64,000 nucleotides of DNA from an uncultured Nonlabens sp. (GCF_947495285.1 NZ_CANLXZ010000005.1:62001-126000); one strand, 5' to 3'. Positions 10,801-19,744 are shown, numbered from the stretch's first letter. The notes: generated by a model from the sequence alone, not told the origin. Translations and numbers: made by a program.

Positions 10801-10899
10801 GGATGGTTAGGTAGTGATCCAGAAAGTTCAAGATCGGTGGAAGAAAACAGATTCCCAACTCCACGTATTATTTCAGTTGGACTTGATTTAACATTTTAA
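7843..10899 (+). CDS. SusC/RagA-family TonB-dependent outer-membrane transporter
   Basis: 1018 residues. Order of parts: signal peptide (1-22, ending AFA), a carboxypeptidase-regulatory-like domain (about 24-100, starting TVTGKVTDADGG), a TonB-box-like segment (DTVVLIGY), the plug domain (about 110-230, with LQGQVSGLTV and the SusC signature GAAGTAIYGNRGANGVI-type sequence LKDAAGTAIYGNRGANGV), then the 22-stranded barrel ending in DLTF. SusC proteins import oligomers using TonB energy and are capped by the SusD lipoprotein encoded next. No glycan-degrading enzymes are nearby, so the substrate cannot be inferred. Confidence 0.93.
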   Translation: MKTKLNGILTLLLALVVQVAFAQQTVTGKVTDADGGLLGAVVSVKGGSANATTDFDGNYTILAGPEDTLTFTYSGYETVSLLVGNQTVINTTMQASLDTVVLIGYRNSTKPRSNIASTTVDSKEIVDRPNASVIQRLQGQVSGLTVQTSTGQPGANSLIQLRGISSINGNTEPLILVDGVPVDEDAFATFNPNDVENMTVLKDAAGTAIYGNRGANGVILITTKRGEFDSPLSVSYTGTTSFTEFIDTDYNLYDSRGLLSLENRRGAGFGNTLTEAEIAAYDIQTDWNDVFFRTGVNQSHNLSLSSGGKKSRQFTSINYTRQEGTLLATDLQRFNIRTNISGKSDNDRFTYSTTASLGYSQSNSQTETQNNRNGLFFFSSILGANRGLPYVDINEYSPELLTGISAFTARNAPFVTFDNIQFNRNREDELKLILGGNFEYKLNKDFTLAYNMGADYGQTVGLRVVDPRSALARIRASFISPTAVEGSQREEYLRDFRFNSNLSLRFKRSYGEKDQHTVIANGYVEYVKGHYKDFRYVQTGLNPRTFSPGNNGGAFIGDTANDDNNVPFVTSNKASTGLFSYFGEFDYDYDDKYGFQATLRRDASSRFTADNAWGTFYSVAGRWNLHQEAFLSEVNWLNTLKLRASYGTTGNDRINELDGIGGYYGALNSTRTLFNTEQSYNDQQTFTRDQIGNEDLRWETIKTVNIGIDFEMFDNRLRGAIDAYERKTEDLFFSRSTSLITGVSQIDANLGDISNTGIELTASYDLFRANNSDEVNLRIFGNIAYNRNQADFIDLPDGLRDDINDGTVIQEGQRINEFFVVPYRGVNPATGNLLYEDINGELTENPTLEDRRLTGTSSIPDFFGGFGFNASYKNFFLETQFSYMTGLQRFDNNLFNYLNPAEIGQLQLSSDLDRAWTIDNRVTDIPSLDANNISPGVSSDRFLVDSDFLRLRFLQIGYNFNQEMLDRTFLKSARVYANGENLATWTGWLGSDPESSRSVEENRFPTPRIISVGLDLTF

Positions 10900-10909
10900 A
10901 AAAAAAGCG

Positions 10910-12421
10910 ATGAAAAAAATAATATTAACAATTACAGCAGCTGCTTTTCTATTGTACAGCTGTGAGGACGCCCAAGAAATCGTTCAACCTAGTGAATTTA
11001 ACTTTGCTGCAGCTTTTCAAAACATAGACGATTTAAAGACCTCTACCATTGCGGTATATGGCGCTGCAGATAATCAAGATGAGATCCAATTCACTTCACA
11101 TTTCACAGATGAATGTGCACTAGGAAACTCAGCTGCATCTGGATCAGCAGCAGCTAGACTACAATTAAATGTAGGTGATTTTTTTGCTGAAGAAATATGG
11201 GCTAATAATTATTTAACTATTCTAAATGCAAATATTGTTTTATTAGGATCTAATGAAATTACTCCAGCAGATGCAACAGAGCAAGCTTTATTTGATGAAT
11301 CGATAGGAGAAGCTTATGCTTTAAGAGCATATGCACACCTAAAACTATTAGCATACTTTGGTGAAGATTTATCAGACAGAAACTCTGCGGGAATAATTAA
11401 TGTTGATTTTGTTCCATCCATTGAGGACGTTTTACCACGTAATACTGTTGGTGAAAGCATAGATTTTATTAATGATGATCTTGATGAAGCAGAACGTTTA
11501 TTAACCAATGCAGGAACAGGGTACTCTCCGATTTTTGTATCAGTAGACTTTGTGAGAGCTCTTAGAGCTAGAGCAAATGCATATGTAGGTAACTACGGTG
11601 CGGCGGTAACGGCAGCAAACAATGTTTTATCAAATTTTTCTCTACCTACGGCTGCAGATAGTGACTCCTATGGAAATCTTTGGGAAGATGTTTATACCTT
11701 AACTTCAACAAACCAAGAAGTTATATTCAGATTCAATGCAACTGAAAATAACGGTAATAGTATAGGTCAGATTTACAATACAAACGCAAGTACAGCTGCT
11801 GGAGCACCTCTTTATGAGATGAGTCGCAATCTTTTTAATCAATTAGAGTTAAACGAAGCAAACTTTGGTGATATAAGAAGACAAATTTATATCGACCCTA
11901 CTTCTATTATAGCAGCAGACTACCCTTCAACTACAGATCCTAGAGAAGACGATCTACTAGTTGTAGATAAGTATCCTGGTGATGTTTCTATACCTAGTTT
12001 AGTAGGTGGTTATACTAATGACCAAAAAGTGATTAGAACTGTAGAAATGCACTTTATTCTTGCTGAAGCAGCTATAGTAAATGGTGATTTAATGGAAGCA
12101 GCAGCTCAAATCAAAACTATAAGAGATGCAAGATATACTATTCAACAGCCTGCACCAGTTTATAGTAGTGCAATTGACGCATGGCAAGATGTCCTAGCAG
12201 AGCGTAAAATAGAGTTATTTGCAGAAGGTCACAGATACATAGATATTAAACGTTTAGGAAGCCTTGCTAATACTGGATATGATAGAAATGAGACTGACTG
12301 TTCTTTTGTACAAGGTAATGAATGTGATCTTTCATTTAGTGACTTTAGAGCTAGAGCACTTCCTATCCCAGCTGAAGAAATTAGAGCTAATGCTGGTATC
12401 CAACAAAACCCTGGTTACTAA
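10910..12421 (+). CDS. SusD/RagB-family nutrient-binding lipoprotein
   Basis: 503 residues with a lipoprotein signal (LLYSC, Cys at about 18). The fold is the TPR-rich SusD type: AYALRAYAHLKLLAYFG near residues 130-150, and the conserved C-terminal part WQDVLAERKIELFAEGHRYIDIKRLG followed by ALPIPAEEI, which is the RagB/SusD carboxy domain. It would sit on the cell surface as the lid of the SusC transporter encoded 10 bases upstream. Both genes are clearly in one operon. Confidence 0.93.
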   Translation: MKKIILTITAAAFLLYSCEDAQEIVQPSEFNFAAAFQNIDDLKTSTIAVYGAADNQDEIQFTSHFTDECALGNSAASGSAAARLQLNVGDFFAEEIWANNYLTILNANIVLLGSNEITPADATEQALFDESIGEAYALRAYAHLKLLAYFGEDLSDRNSAGIINVDFVPSIEDVLPRNTVGESIDFINDDLDEAERLLTNAGTGYSPIFVSVDFVRALRARANAYVGNYGAAVTAANNVLSNFSLPTAADSDSYGNLWEDVYTLTSTNQEVIFRFNATENNGNSIGQIYNTNASTAAGAPLYEMSRNLFNQLELNEANFGDIRRQIYIDPTSIIAADYPSTTDPREDDLLVVDKYPGDVSIPSLVGGYTNDQKVIRTVEMHFILAEAAIVNGDLMEAAAQIKTIRDARYTIQQPAPVYSSAIDAWQDVLAERKIELFAEGHRYIDIKRLGSLANTGYDRNETDCSFVQGNECDLSFSDFRARALPIPAEEIRANAGIQQNPGY

Positions 12422-12437
12422 TTAAAACAAAAACAAA

Positions 12438-13184
12438 ATGAAAAACTATTTTAAAATATTAGGAATTAGCTTGGCAGCAATTTTGATATCTTGTGACCCT
12501 GATTCACAAGAGCAGTTTGATAATGTGAACGGACAGACTGCTGTAGCATTTGCTCAAACAAGTATTGAAACATCAGTACCAACAGAAGGAAAAACAATTA
12601 CCTTGCCCGTAACTGTTACTACTATTTCTACAGAGAGCAGAAGTTTCAACGTCTCTGTTTCTGAAGCTGATGATGCAAATGCAATCACTTTAGGAAATGT
12701 GGTAATACCTGCTAATACTTATGAAGGAACTATTGATATCAGTATAGATTTTGATCAAATAGGTGGAAATGATGGTGACGTAAGAACCGCATTAATACAA
12801 ATTACTCCTTCTGAAGGTGCAACAGCATATAATGAAATAGCTACAGTATCATATTTCCGTGAAATTGTATGTAACGACGTAATACTTACTATCAATACAG
12901 ATAGTTTTGCATCAGAAACTGGATTTCAAATTCTAGATGATATGCAAAACGTAGTGTATGAATTAGTTGCAGGCCAGTTAGCAGATGGTGTTCAAACAGT
13001 TACAGAAGATATTTTCTTAGAAGATGGTTGCTATACTGCAGTTATCACTGATACATTTGGTGATGGTCAAGTAGACCAAAATGTAACTGGAGATTTTACA
13101 ATTACTTGTTCCATTATTACTTATGCCACAGGTGGTGGTGCATTCGGCCCAAGGCAAGAAGTACCTTTCTGTGTGAATCAATAA
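12438..13184 (+). CDS. Putative surface lipoprotein of the SusCD operon
   Basis: 248 residues, lipobox LISC at about residues 16-19. After the lipid anchor comes a beta-rich segment (about 35-130) resembling Calx-beta or DUF1735-like domains (ITLPVTVTT, VVIPANTYEGTIDISID), then a C-terminal half with regularly spaced cysteines and aspartates (EDGCYTAVITDTFGDG). It follows susD by 16 bases and precedes a terminator, so it is the third gene of the unit. Proteins in this position usually help bind the imported substrate at the surface. No precise family was recognised. Confidence 0.6.
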   Translation: MKNYFKILGISLAAILISCDPDSQEQFDNVNGQTAVAFAQTSIETSVPTEGKTITLPVTVTTISTESRSFNVSVSEADDANAITLGNVVIPANTYEGTIDISIDFDQIGGNDGDVRTALIQITPSEGATAYNEIATVSYFREIVCNDVILTINTDSFASETGFQILDDMQNVVYELVAGQLADGVQTVTEDIFLEDGCYTAVITDTFGDGQVDQNVTGDFTITCSIITYATGGGAFGPRQEVPFCVNQ

Positions 13185-13209
13185 TTATTGATACACTTTA
13201 TTATTTTAG

Positions 13210-13238
13210 AAACCCAAGCTTAAGGCTTGGGTTTTTTT
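13210..13238 (+). terminator. Intrinsic terminator of the SusCD operon
   Basis: AAACCCAAGC (13210-13219) and GCTTGGGTTT (13225-13234) form a ten-pair stem with a five-base loop, followed by a run of T. It lies 26 bases after the third gene of the operon and before the rlmB promoter. Confidence 0.9.
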
Positions 13239-13264
13239 ATGCAATAAACTCAAATAATTACTAC

Positions 13265-13272
13265 TACCTTTG
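13265..13272 (+). promoter_or_regulatory. -7 promoter box of rlmB, four bases from its start codon
   Basis: TACCTTTG matches the Bacteroidota -7 consensus exactly and ends four bases before the ATG at 13277. The transcript would begin at or very near the start codon, implying a leaderless mRNA. No good TTG -33 element is seen at the expected spacing. Confidence 0.6.
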
Positions 13273-13276
13273 CAGC

Positions 13277-14011
13277 ATGGAAAAGACTACATACATTTAC
13301 GGGATAAGAGCAATTATAGAAGCCATAGAGAGTAATAAAGAAATCTCTAAACTATACCTTCTTAAAGAAGCTGACGGTGTTCTCATGCACCAGCTGCAAA
13401 ACACCGCACGTAAAAACAACATTACCGTATCCTATGTCCCGTCTGAAAAACTAGATCACCTCTCAAAGGGTGGCAATCATCAAGGTGCCGCTGCAAGTAT
13501 ATCACCAGTTGACTTTCATGATTTAGAAACCTTATTAGAAGGAACAGATATGGCTAGTAAACCATTGTTCTTATTATTAGATGGAGTAACAGATGTTAGA
13601 AATTTTGGCGCCATTATACGCACAGCAGCGTGTACTGGAGTAAACGCGATTATAGTATCAGAAAAAGGAAGCGCACCTGTAAATGCAGCTACCGTAAAAA
13701 CAAGTGCTGGTGCGGTATTTAATATGCCTATTTGTAAGGTAAACCATATAAAAGATGCGGTATTTTTATTACAAGCCTATGGAGTAAAAACTGCTGGAGC
13801 AAATGAGAAAACTACAGATTTAATTTATGATGTGGATCTTAACATACCACTGGCCATAGTAATGGGTAGTGAAGACAGAGGTATAAATCCTTCTACCTTA
13901 AAAGTTCTAGATCACGTAGTAAAATTACCTATGCAAGGAGACATAGCCTCATTAAACGTATCTGTAGCATGCGGTGCCATGTTATATGAAGTAGTAAGAC
14001 AGAAGCTATAA
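13277..14011 (+). CDS. rlmB: 23S rRNA (guanosine-2'-O)-methyltransferase RlmB (SpoU family)
   Basis: 244 residues from the ATG at 13277. An N-terminal substrate-binding domain (GIRAIIEAIES) is followed by the SPOUT knot motifs: DGVTDVRNFGAIIRTA, IVMGSEDRGINP and PMQGDIASLNVSVACG. RlmB methylates a guanosine in the peptidyl-transferase region of 23S rRNA (G2251 in E. coli). The reading frame stays open upstream to 13106, but the promoter box and the family N terminus (YIYGIRAI) favour 13277. A related TrmH-type specificity cannot be excluded. Confidence 0.88.
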   Translation: MEKTTYIYGIRAIIEAIESNKEISKLYLLKEADGVLMHQLQNTARKNNITVSYVPSEKLDHLSKGGNHQGAAASISPVDFHDLETLLEGTDMASKPLFLLLDGVTDVRNFGAIIRTAACTGVNAIIVSEKGSAPVNAATVKTSAGAVFNMPICKVNHIKDAVFLLQAYGVKTAGANEKTTDLIYDVDLNIPLAIVMGSEDRGINPSTLKVLDHVVKLPMQGDIASLNVSVACGAMLYEVVRQKL

Positions 14012-14021
14012 GCGTGCAGCC

Positions 14022-14699
14022 CTACTCTTCTTCTTGAGAGATGTCAATGAAGTTTCCGTTTTCATCAAAATGACGCATAAAAGGATCTTCATCTTCATTA
14101 TAATGTTCTAACTCCCACAAATACTTTTTCTTTTGTGGGAGTTTATTTTTTGTAAAAATTGCAAGGACTATTCCAGAGATGGCTCCACTCATATGACCTT
14201 CCCAAGAGATGCCTTGCTCTATAGGTAAAACATACCACACCATACTTCCATAGAAAAAAGCGACTAAAAAACTTAATGCCAACAGTTTATAATGTCCCGT
14301 AAACAATCCCTTAAAAAACAAAAAAGCTGTTAACATATATACCACTCCACTCGCACCTATATGATAAGATGGTCTACCTATTAACCAGGTAAGAATACCG
14401 GTTAAAAGAAGTCCTATTATCAAAACAAATAAGCTAATTCTTCTATAGAAAAAGAACAAAGCTGTTATAAGTACAAGACTAGGTAAAGAATTGCTCCATA
14501 AATGTTTAAGACCTGAATGAATAAACGGACCGAATAGAATACCTTGCAATCCCGAGACCACTTGTGGTTGTATACCATATCTGTTAAACCGAAAGTTAAA
14601 TTTAATTTCTAACCAATACACCGTCCACATAATAAGCACAAATAGTAATGCCGGAAATACGGTTACTATGTCAAATTTAAAATAATCAGAATCTTCCAT
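14022..14699 (-). CDS. Rhomboid-family intramembrane serine protease
   Basis: 225 residues from the ATG at 14699; the frame continues to a TTG at 14735, which I consider less likely. Six or so hydrophobic segments. The rhomboid catalytic dyad is visible: Ser in HIGASGVVYML (GxSG) and His in WEGHMSGAISG. The upstream HSGLKHLWSN corresponds to the conserved HxxxxHLxxN of transmembrane segment 2. Rhomboids cleave transmembrane helices in the inner membrane. An acidic cytoplasmic tail (HYNEDEDPF) ends the protein. Convergent with rlmB. Confidence 0.88.
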   Translation of the reverse strand: MEDSDYFKFDIVTVFPALLFVLIMWTVYWLEIKFNFRFNRYGIQPQVVSGLQGILFGPFIHSGLKHLWSNSLPSLVLITALFFFYRRISLFVLIIGLLLTGILTWLIGRPSYHIGASGVVYMLTAFLFFKGLFTGHYKLLALSFLVAFFYGSMVWYVLPIEQGISWEGHMSGAISGIVLAIFTKNKLPQKKKYLWELEHYNEDEDPFMRHFDENGNFIDISQEEE

Positions 14700-14818
14700 T
14701 AAAACAAATCTATCAATATAGAAGCCAAATCTCAATCTACCAACAATGTCATGACATAAAGGACAAAACTATTGTTAATCCAATTGTATGCACAGGATAG
14801 AAACTTTAAATTAGCCCC

Positions 14819-16111
14819 ATGCAAAACACACCTCTAGCAGAACGTATACGTCCTACTAATCTTAATCAATACCTAAGCCAGCAACATCTAGTAGGTGATA
14901 AAGGAACTTTAAGGCAACACATTATCAATGGGACGACACCTTCATTAATTTTATGGGGTCCACCAGGTACTGGAAAAACTACGCTTGCACAGATTATAGC
15001 TGCAGAGAGTAAACGACCATTTTATATACTAAGCGCTATAAATAGTGGTGTAAAGGATATAAGAGAGGTAATAGAAAAGGCAAAGAATTCTGGTGGGCTT
15101 TTTACCGCAAAAAACCCAATATTATTCATAGACGAGATACACCGTTTCAGTAAATCGCAGCAAGACTCCTTATTAGGTGCTGTAGAAAAGGGTTGGGTTA
15201 CACTTATAGGTGCTACCACAGAAAACCCAAGTTTTGAAGTCATACCGGCGCTTTTATCTCGCTGTCAGGTTTATGTTTTAGACGCTTTCGCGAAAGCGGA
15301 CTTAGAAAATCTACTAACCAGAGCTATAAAAATCGATGACGTATTATCAAAAAAAAATATCAAAATAGCACAAACCGATGCTTTGATAAGAATAAGCGGT
15401 GGCGATGCCAGAAAGCTGCTTAATGTTTTTGAATTAGTAATTAATGCACAAACTGAGGATACTATTATAATCACTAATAAAATGGTACTGTCCCAAGTAC
15501 AGGCTAATCCTGCTAGGTATGACAAAACTGGTGAGCAACATTATGATATCATAAGTGCTTTTATAAAATCTATAAGAGGCAGCGATCCTAACGCAGCTGT
15601 TTACTGGCTAGCGAGAATGATAGAAGGTGGAGAGGATTTAAAATTTATAGCGCGCAGGATGCTTATTCTATCGTCTGAAGATATAGGTAATGCAAATCCT
15701 ACTGCCTTAATCATGGCAAATAACACTTTTCAGGCAGTATCTACCATAGGTTATCCAGAATCACGTATTATATTGAGTCAGTGTGCCATTTATCTAGCCA
15801 CCTCACTGAAAAGCAATGCGAGTTACATGGCGATAGGAAACGCTCAACGTGCCGTAAAAGAAACTGGCGATTTATCTGTACCATTAGGACTGAGAAACGC
15901 ACCCACAAAACTTATGAAGGAATTAGGTTATGGTGAAGAATATAAATATGCACATGACCATCCAGGTAATTTTGCCACTTATGATTTTCTACCTACTGCG
16001 ATAAGCAAAACAAAATTCTATGAACCTGGCAATAACCCTAGGGAACAATCACAAAGAGATTTTTTACAAAAACGCTGGAAAGATCATTATGATTACAACA
16101 GTAAAGAATAA
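14819..16111 (+). CDS. rarA: Replication-associated recombination protein A (MgsA/WRNIP1 family AAA+ ATPase)
   Basis: 430 residues. Walker A GPPGTGKT (about residues 47-54), Walker B with DEIHRFSKSQQD, sensor ATTENPSFEV, then the MgsA C-terminal tetramerisation domain (RMIEGGEDLKFIARRMLILSSEDIG). RarA acts at stalled replication forks with SSB. A palindrome copy at 15283 encodes the peptide AFAKA between the ATPase and helical domains. The gene converges on the HAD hydrolase gene with a 19-base overlap of coding regions. Confidence 0.93.
   Translation: MQNTPLAERIRPTNLNQYLSQQHLVGDKGTLRQHIINGTTPSLILWGPPGTGKTTLAQIIAAESKRPFYILSAINSGVKDIREVIEKAKNSGGLFTAKNPILFIDEIHRFSKSQQDSLLGAVEKGWVTLIGATTENPSFEVIPALLSRCQVYVLDAFAKADLENLLTRAIKIDDVLSKKNIKIAQTDALIRISGGDARKLLNVFELVINAQTEDTIIITNKMVLSQVQANPARYDKTGEQHYDIISAFIKSIRGSDPNAAVYWLARMIEGGEDLKFIARRMLILSSEDIGNANPTALIMANNTFQAVSTIGYPESRIILSQCAIYLATSLKSNASYMAIGNAQRAVKETGDLSVPLGLRNAPTKLMKELGYGEEYKYAHDHPGNFATYDFLPTAISKTKFYEPGNNPREQSQRDFLQKRWKDHYDYNSKE
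15283..15298. repeat. 16-bp palindrome, copy 2
   Basis: Perfect copy inside rarA, read as AFAKA. Confidence 0.97.
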
Positions 16112-16785
16112 ATATCTTTAAGGTGATGTACTACTACTTCTCCTTCTTTTATTTCTTCATTTGTAACATGAAACCATATAGTAGGAAGACCGATATTTTG
16201 AGCTCCTTTAATATCTGCTTCTAGACTGTCACCTATCATAATGCTGTTTTCTATCGTGGCGCCGGCCATTTCTAGTGCTTTATGAAAGATTTGTGGCGCT
16301 GGTTTTTTTACTCCTGCTGTCTCGCCGGTAAGAACCACCTTAAAATATTTAGATAATCCAGAATTCTTTATTTTATCTTGTTGTACACCATTAAATCCAT
16401 TAGTGATTACATGCAATTGATACTTATCATACAAGGCATCTAAAAGTTCTATACAACCGTCAAATAAATGATTATGATGGGGCAGGTATTTTATATATAA
16501 ATCTGCAAAGAGATGTATTTGCGCATCTTTTAATGGATAATCACACGCATCAAAAGCGGTTTTAAGCCGTTGAAAACGTAAATCTTCTTTAGAGATTTTG
16601 TTTTCCCTAAACATGCGCCAAAACTGTAAATTAAGTGGCTCATAAATACTTATGAATTTATCTAAATTTAGATCAATATGATGCTCTTTAAAAATTTGCT
16701 TATAGGTTAATTTACTATTGAGATTAAAATCCCAAAGGGTATGATCTAGATCAAAAAAAACGTGTTCTATATTATGAAACTTCAT
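16093..16785 (-). CDS. HAD-superfamily hydrolase, YjjG-type (probable nucleotidase)
   Basis: 230 residues. HAD motif I is FFDLDHTLWDFN (residues 10-21) with the nucleophile and acid Asp; motif II VITNGF; motif III around KKPAPQIFHKAL; motif IV IMIGDSLEADIKGA. The DHTLWDF form and overall length match the YjjG/noncanonical pyrimidine nucleotidase subgroup. Its start overlaps the end of the deacetylase-like gene by 14 bases, so radC, that gene and this one probably form one transcript. Exact substrate not determinable. Confidence 0.85.
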   Translation of the reverse strand: MKFHNIEHVFFDLDHTLWDFNLNSKLTYKQIFKEHHIDLNLDKFISIYEPLNLQFWRMFRENKISKEDLRFQRLKTAFDACDYPLKDAQIHLFADLYIKYLPHHNHLFDGCIELLDALYDKYQLHVITNGFNGVQQDKIKNSGLSKYFKVVLTGETAGVKKPAPQIFHKALEMAGATIENSIMIGDSLEADIKGAQNIGLPTIWFHVTNEEIKEGEVVVHHLKDIYSLLL

Positions 16786-18088
16786 TATCGTATATATATT
16801 CTAATGTGGTAGTCGCGTGAGTTTTTAATCCTTTCTCAAATTGTGCGTAATTAAACATAACAATAAAATGCCCTGACACTTCTTCTACCCTACGTTTTAA
16901 TTGTTGGACTACTTGCTTTTGTCCATTGAGCATATTACCAGAAATACTTTTATAATGCAAAGCATATGGGTATATTAAAAGAGGAGTTTGCACTTCATAA
17001 TCTAAATCATAGAAGTAAAAAGGATGACTGGTACTAGCTCTAAAACCAGGCATAGATTCATACCCCATGCTATAATCTTCTAGTTTTTCTATGTCTACTA
17101 ACTGTTTATAATGACCAGGTGTTGCAATTTTAGAGTATGCTGCCATAGTTTTGTGCAAAGATCTGTTAGATATTTCTTCAAACTTCCTGCCTTGTTGTAA
17201 CACCTCCTTATCCTTACAATAAAATGAAAATCGCAAACCTATATCTAGATAATCACCTATTTGTTTAATAGCCTCGCGGTACTTTCTAGAGGTATAATTA
17301 ATACCATTATCGACGCGGTTATAGCTGCCTAAATGAAAAAAGAAAATCATGTTATGTGCTGCATTAGTAGATTTCTTACCGTATTTCCATTTCTTTCTTA
17401 TAGTCGCGATTAACTCTTCATAGTTTTTAAAAGGATCTACCTTAAAACCAGTGAGTACTAAAATCTGTTTAAAAAAGGGTCTTATTTTAAATTTTCTAAA
17501 GTGATTATAAAGCATCAAATAATTTTCAAGAGCTCCTCTACCTCGATATTTAAAAAAAGAAGACACCTCTATGGCAACAGTGGTCTTAAGTTTCTGTTTT
17601 CTTGTTAATGAGACGTCAAAGTTTCTATTCAATATATCTAGAAGTTTTCTTACCCATAAATCAACTAATGGAATAAGAATAAAACAACCTTGCACAGCTG
17701 CACTTTCCTTAGCACTATACCTACCTAAATCGTCCTTTACTTGTGGTAAATACTCTTCGTATCGAGTAATTAAATAAAACGCAGCTGAAAATATATCAAA
17801 AGGAACATCACTTCTTACTGGTGCTTTAAAAAATATGGGCAACTCGTCCCATTTATAGAACTCGATCTCGTGATCATCTATACCGGTTTCATCTAGTAGG
17901 CCTTGAGACCATATAAAAAGCTCATCTCCTAGTGGTTTAACTCCATAACTTAATTTCACACCAGAGTGACTTACAAATTCACTTACCTGTGATGTGAATT
18001 TAAATTCTTGCATCATCATTCTACGGAAAATATGCTTAAAAATATACTCCTTTCTAGGTGTTATGTGAGAACAGTAGACTAATATCAT
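16772..18088 (-). CDS. Polysaccharide deacetylase-like protein with DUF7033-type N-terminal domain
   Basis: 438 residues. The N-terminal third (FIWSQGLLDETGIDDHEIEF, DIFSAAFYLITRYEEY) matches proteins annotated in Flavobacteriaceae as polysaccharide deacetylase family. The C-terminal part has NodB-like landmarks only partly: FFHLGSYNRVD, a degenerate region IATPGHY, and SMGYESMPGFRASTSHPFYFYDL, which resembles the late deacetylase motifs. The classic early TxDDG is not evident (VAIEVSSFFKYRGRG occupies its place), so catalysis is uncertain. ATG overlaps the radC stop. Confidence 0.65.
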   Translation of the reverse strand: MILVYCSHITPRKEYIFKHIFRRMMMQEFKFTSQVSEFVSHSGVKLSYGVKPLGDELFIWSQGLLDETGIDDHEIEFYKWDELPIFFKAPVRSDVPFDIFSAAFYLITRYEEYLPQVKDDLGRYSAKESAAVQGCFILIPLVDLWVRKLLDILNRNFDVSLTRKQKLKTTVAIEVSSFFKYRGRGALENYLMLYNHFRKFKIRPFFKQILVLTGFKVDPFKNYEELIATIRKKWKYGKKSTNAAHNMIFFFHLGSYNRVDNGINYTSRKYREAIKQIGDYLDIGLRFSFYCKDKEVLQQGRKFEEISNRSLHKTMAAYSKIATPGHYKQLVDIEKLEDYSMGYESMPGFRASTSHPFYFYDLDYEVQTPLLIYPYALHYKSISGNMLNGQKQVVQQLKRRVEEVSGHFIVMFNYAQFEKGLKTHATTTLEYIYDNEVS

Positions 18089-18786
18089 TACATCAGGCCT
18101 TCGTCTGCAAAACTATAAAAGCCCTGCTGTGTTATAATTAAATGATCTAAAACTTTAATATCTAATAACTTACCTGCTTCTACCAGTTTCATAGTAAGGG
18201 CTTTATCTTGATGACTAGGTTTTAAATTACCACTAGGGTGATTATGAGACAACACCATAGCGACAGCACCTGCTTCTATGGCTTTTTTAAAAACTAGCCT
18301 TGTGTCTACTAGAGTACCAGTTATACCACCTATACTTACGTTTTTTTTCTCTAAAACTTTATGACTATTATCTAACAGTAAGATCCAGAATTCTTCATGT
18401 GGTAATTCACCTAAGATAGGCTGCAATATTTTAAAAGCGTCGTTACTGGATGTAATCTTAGGTAATTTTATAGGCATTTCCATAGCACGACGTTTACCTA
18501 ATTCCATAGCGGCTGCGATGGTAATGGCCTTAGCCTCACCTATTCCCTTATACTTCATAAGTTCTTTAAGGCTTTTTTTACCTAAGATATCTAATGAGTT
18601 TTGAGCATCATTAACTATTATGCGACTTAATTCTACGGCACTCATTTTACGTGTACCGCTACCTATTAAAATAGCAATTAACTCTGCCTCAGAAAGTGAT
18701 GAACTACCTTTATGTAATAATTTTTCTCGAGGCCTATCGTTGAGCGACCAGTCTTTAATAGAAAAATGAACTTTTTCTTCTTCCAT
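18088..18786 (-). CDS. radC: RadC-family JAB1/MPN domain protein
   Basis: 232 residues. An N-terminal helix-hairpin-helix region (LMKYKGIGEAKAITIAAAMELG) is followed by the MPN metal-binding motif SHNHPSGNLKPSHQD near residues 178-192. Historically named a DNA-repair protein, its true biochemical role is unsettled. It overlaps the next gene by the TAATG junction and follows yaaA by 16 bases. Confidence 0.93.
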   Translation of the reverse strand: MEEEKVHFSIKDWSLNDRPREKLLHKGSSSLSEAELIAILIGSGTRKMSAVELSRIIVNDAQNSLDILGKKSLKELMKYKGIGEAKAITIAAAMELGKRRAMEMPIKLPKITSSNDAFKILQPILGELPHEEFWILLLDNSHKVLEKKNVSIGGITGTLVDTRLVFKKAIEAGAVAMVLSHNHPSGNLKPSHQDKALTMKLVEAGKLLDIKVLDHLIITQQGFYSFADEGLM

Positions 18787-18802
18787 GAAATAAAGATAGA
18801 AC

Positions 18803-19564
18803 TTATCTCACAAAAACTGGCTCGTTTTCTTTAAGGGTTTCTTGCTCAGAGTATTTATAATCATCCATTGCAAATGACTGAATACCTTTTAAGGTATCGA
18901 TCTTATTTTCTACTAGATATCTTGCCATTGTACCTCTAGCTCTTTTTGCAAAGAAAGATATGATTTTTAATTTACCGTTTTTAAAGTCCTTAAAAACAGG
19001 AGAAATTAAAGTACCCTGCTGTTGTTTTTTATCTATAGCCTTAAAGTACTCATTACTAGCTAGATTAACTAATAACTCTCCTTCTTTAATTTCTTTATTT
19101 AATGCTGGCGTGATTTTATCTTTCCAGAATTCATAGAGGTTCTTATTATTTTCTATAGGTAAAGAAGTACCCATTTCTAAGCGATAAGGTTGTAATAAAT
19201 CTAATGGTCTCAAGTAACCGTACATTCCAGATAGAATACGTATGTTCTCTTGTGCATAATCTAAATGTTGAGTATCTAGATCATAAGCATTAAAACCAGT
19301 ATACACATCTCCAGAAAAGGCATAAATCGCTGGACGCGCATTTTTTGTATTAAAATCTGACTCAAAACTTTTGTAGCGCTGGTAATTCAGGTCTGCTAGC
19401 TTATCAGATATATGCATTAATTCACCTACTTCACCTTTACTCATGCGTTCTAACTTTGCATTTATCTTAATGGCATCTTCTACAAATAAAGGCTGTGTAG
19501 CTCTGTTAGTAGGCAAATCTGTTTTATAATCAAGTGATTTTGCTGGAGAAAGTAAGATTTTCAT
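18803..19564 (-). CDS. yaaA: Peroxide stress protein YaaA (DUF328)
   Basis: 253 residues, the normal length. Family hallmarks: [13 protein letters not shown] at the N terminus, [15 protein letters not shown] and [23 protein letters not shown] in the middle, and [14 protein letters not shown] toward the C terminus. In E. coli YaaA limits intracellular iron and protects DNA and protein during peroxide stress. It begins a minus-strand group yaaA-radC-deacetylase-like-HAD. Confidence 0.93.
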   Translation of the reverse strand: MKILLSPAKSLDYKTDLPTNRATQPLFVEDAIKINAKLERMSKGEVGELMHISDKLADLNYQRYKSFESDFNTKNARPAIYAFSGDVYTGFNAYDLDTQHLDYAQENIRILSGMYGYLRPLDLLQPYRLEMGTSLPIENNKNLYEFWKDKITPALNKEIKEGELLVNLASNEYFKAIDKKQQQGTLISPVFKDFKNGKLKIISFFAKRARGTMARYLVENKIDTLKGIQSFAMDDYKYSEQETLKENEPVFVR

Positions 19565-19728
19565 GACTTGTATTTTGAGTGGTAAAAATACTATGGGTAT
19601 TGGGATTAAGCACTCAAAATAAAGTTAAGTTCTTGATACGTGAATAAGTAATGACTATGATTTATGTGTTTATCATAGTTTAATATTATGTCTTAATTAT
19701 AACCACAGCACTAGGTGAGAAACTATCC

Positions 19729-19744
19729 CGCTTTCGCGAAAGCG
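19729..19744. repeat. 16-bp palindrome, copy 3 (intergenic)
   Basis: Perfect copy in the gap between the rluD stop and the yaaA start; the only exact copy outside a gene. The gap (19565-19761) also has the weak inverted repeat ACTATGAT/ATCATAGT at 19654-19679. Confidence 0.97.

Noticed and set aside
13106-13276. 57-codon N-terminal extension of rlmB
   Set aside because: It runs antisense-like through the previous gene end, its terminator and the rlmB promoter box; the family start is at 13277.
19654-19679. ACTATGAT/ATCATAGT hairpin as the rluD terminator
   Set aside because: The stem is only AT-rich, the loop is ten bases and there is no T-run on the minus strand, so it is not convincing.
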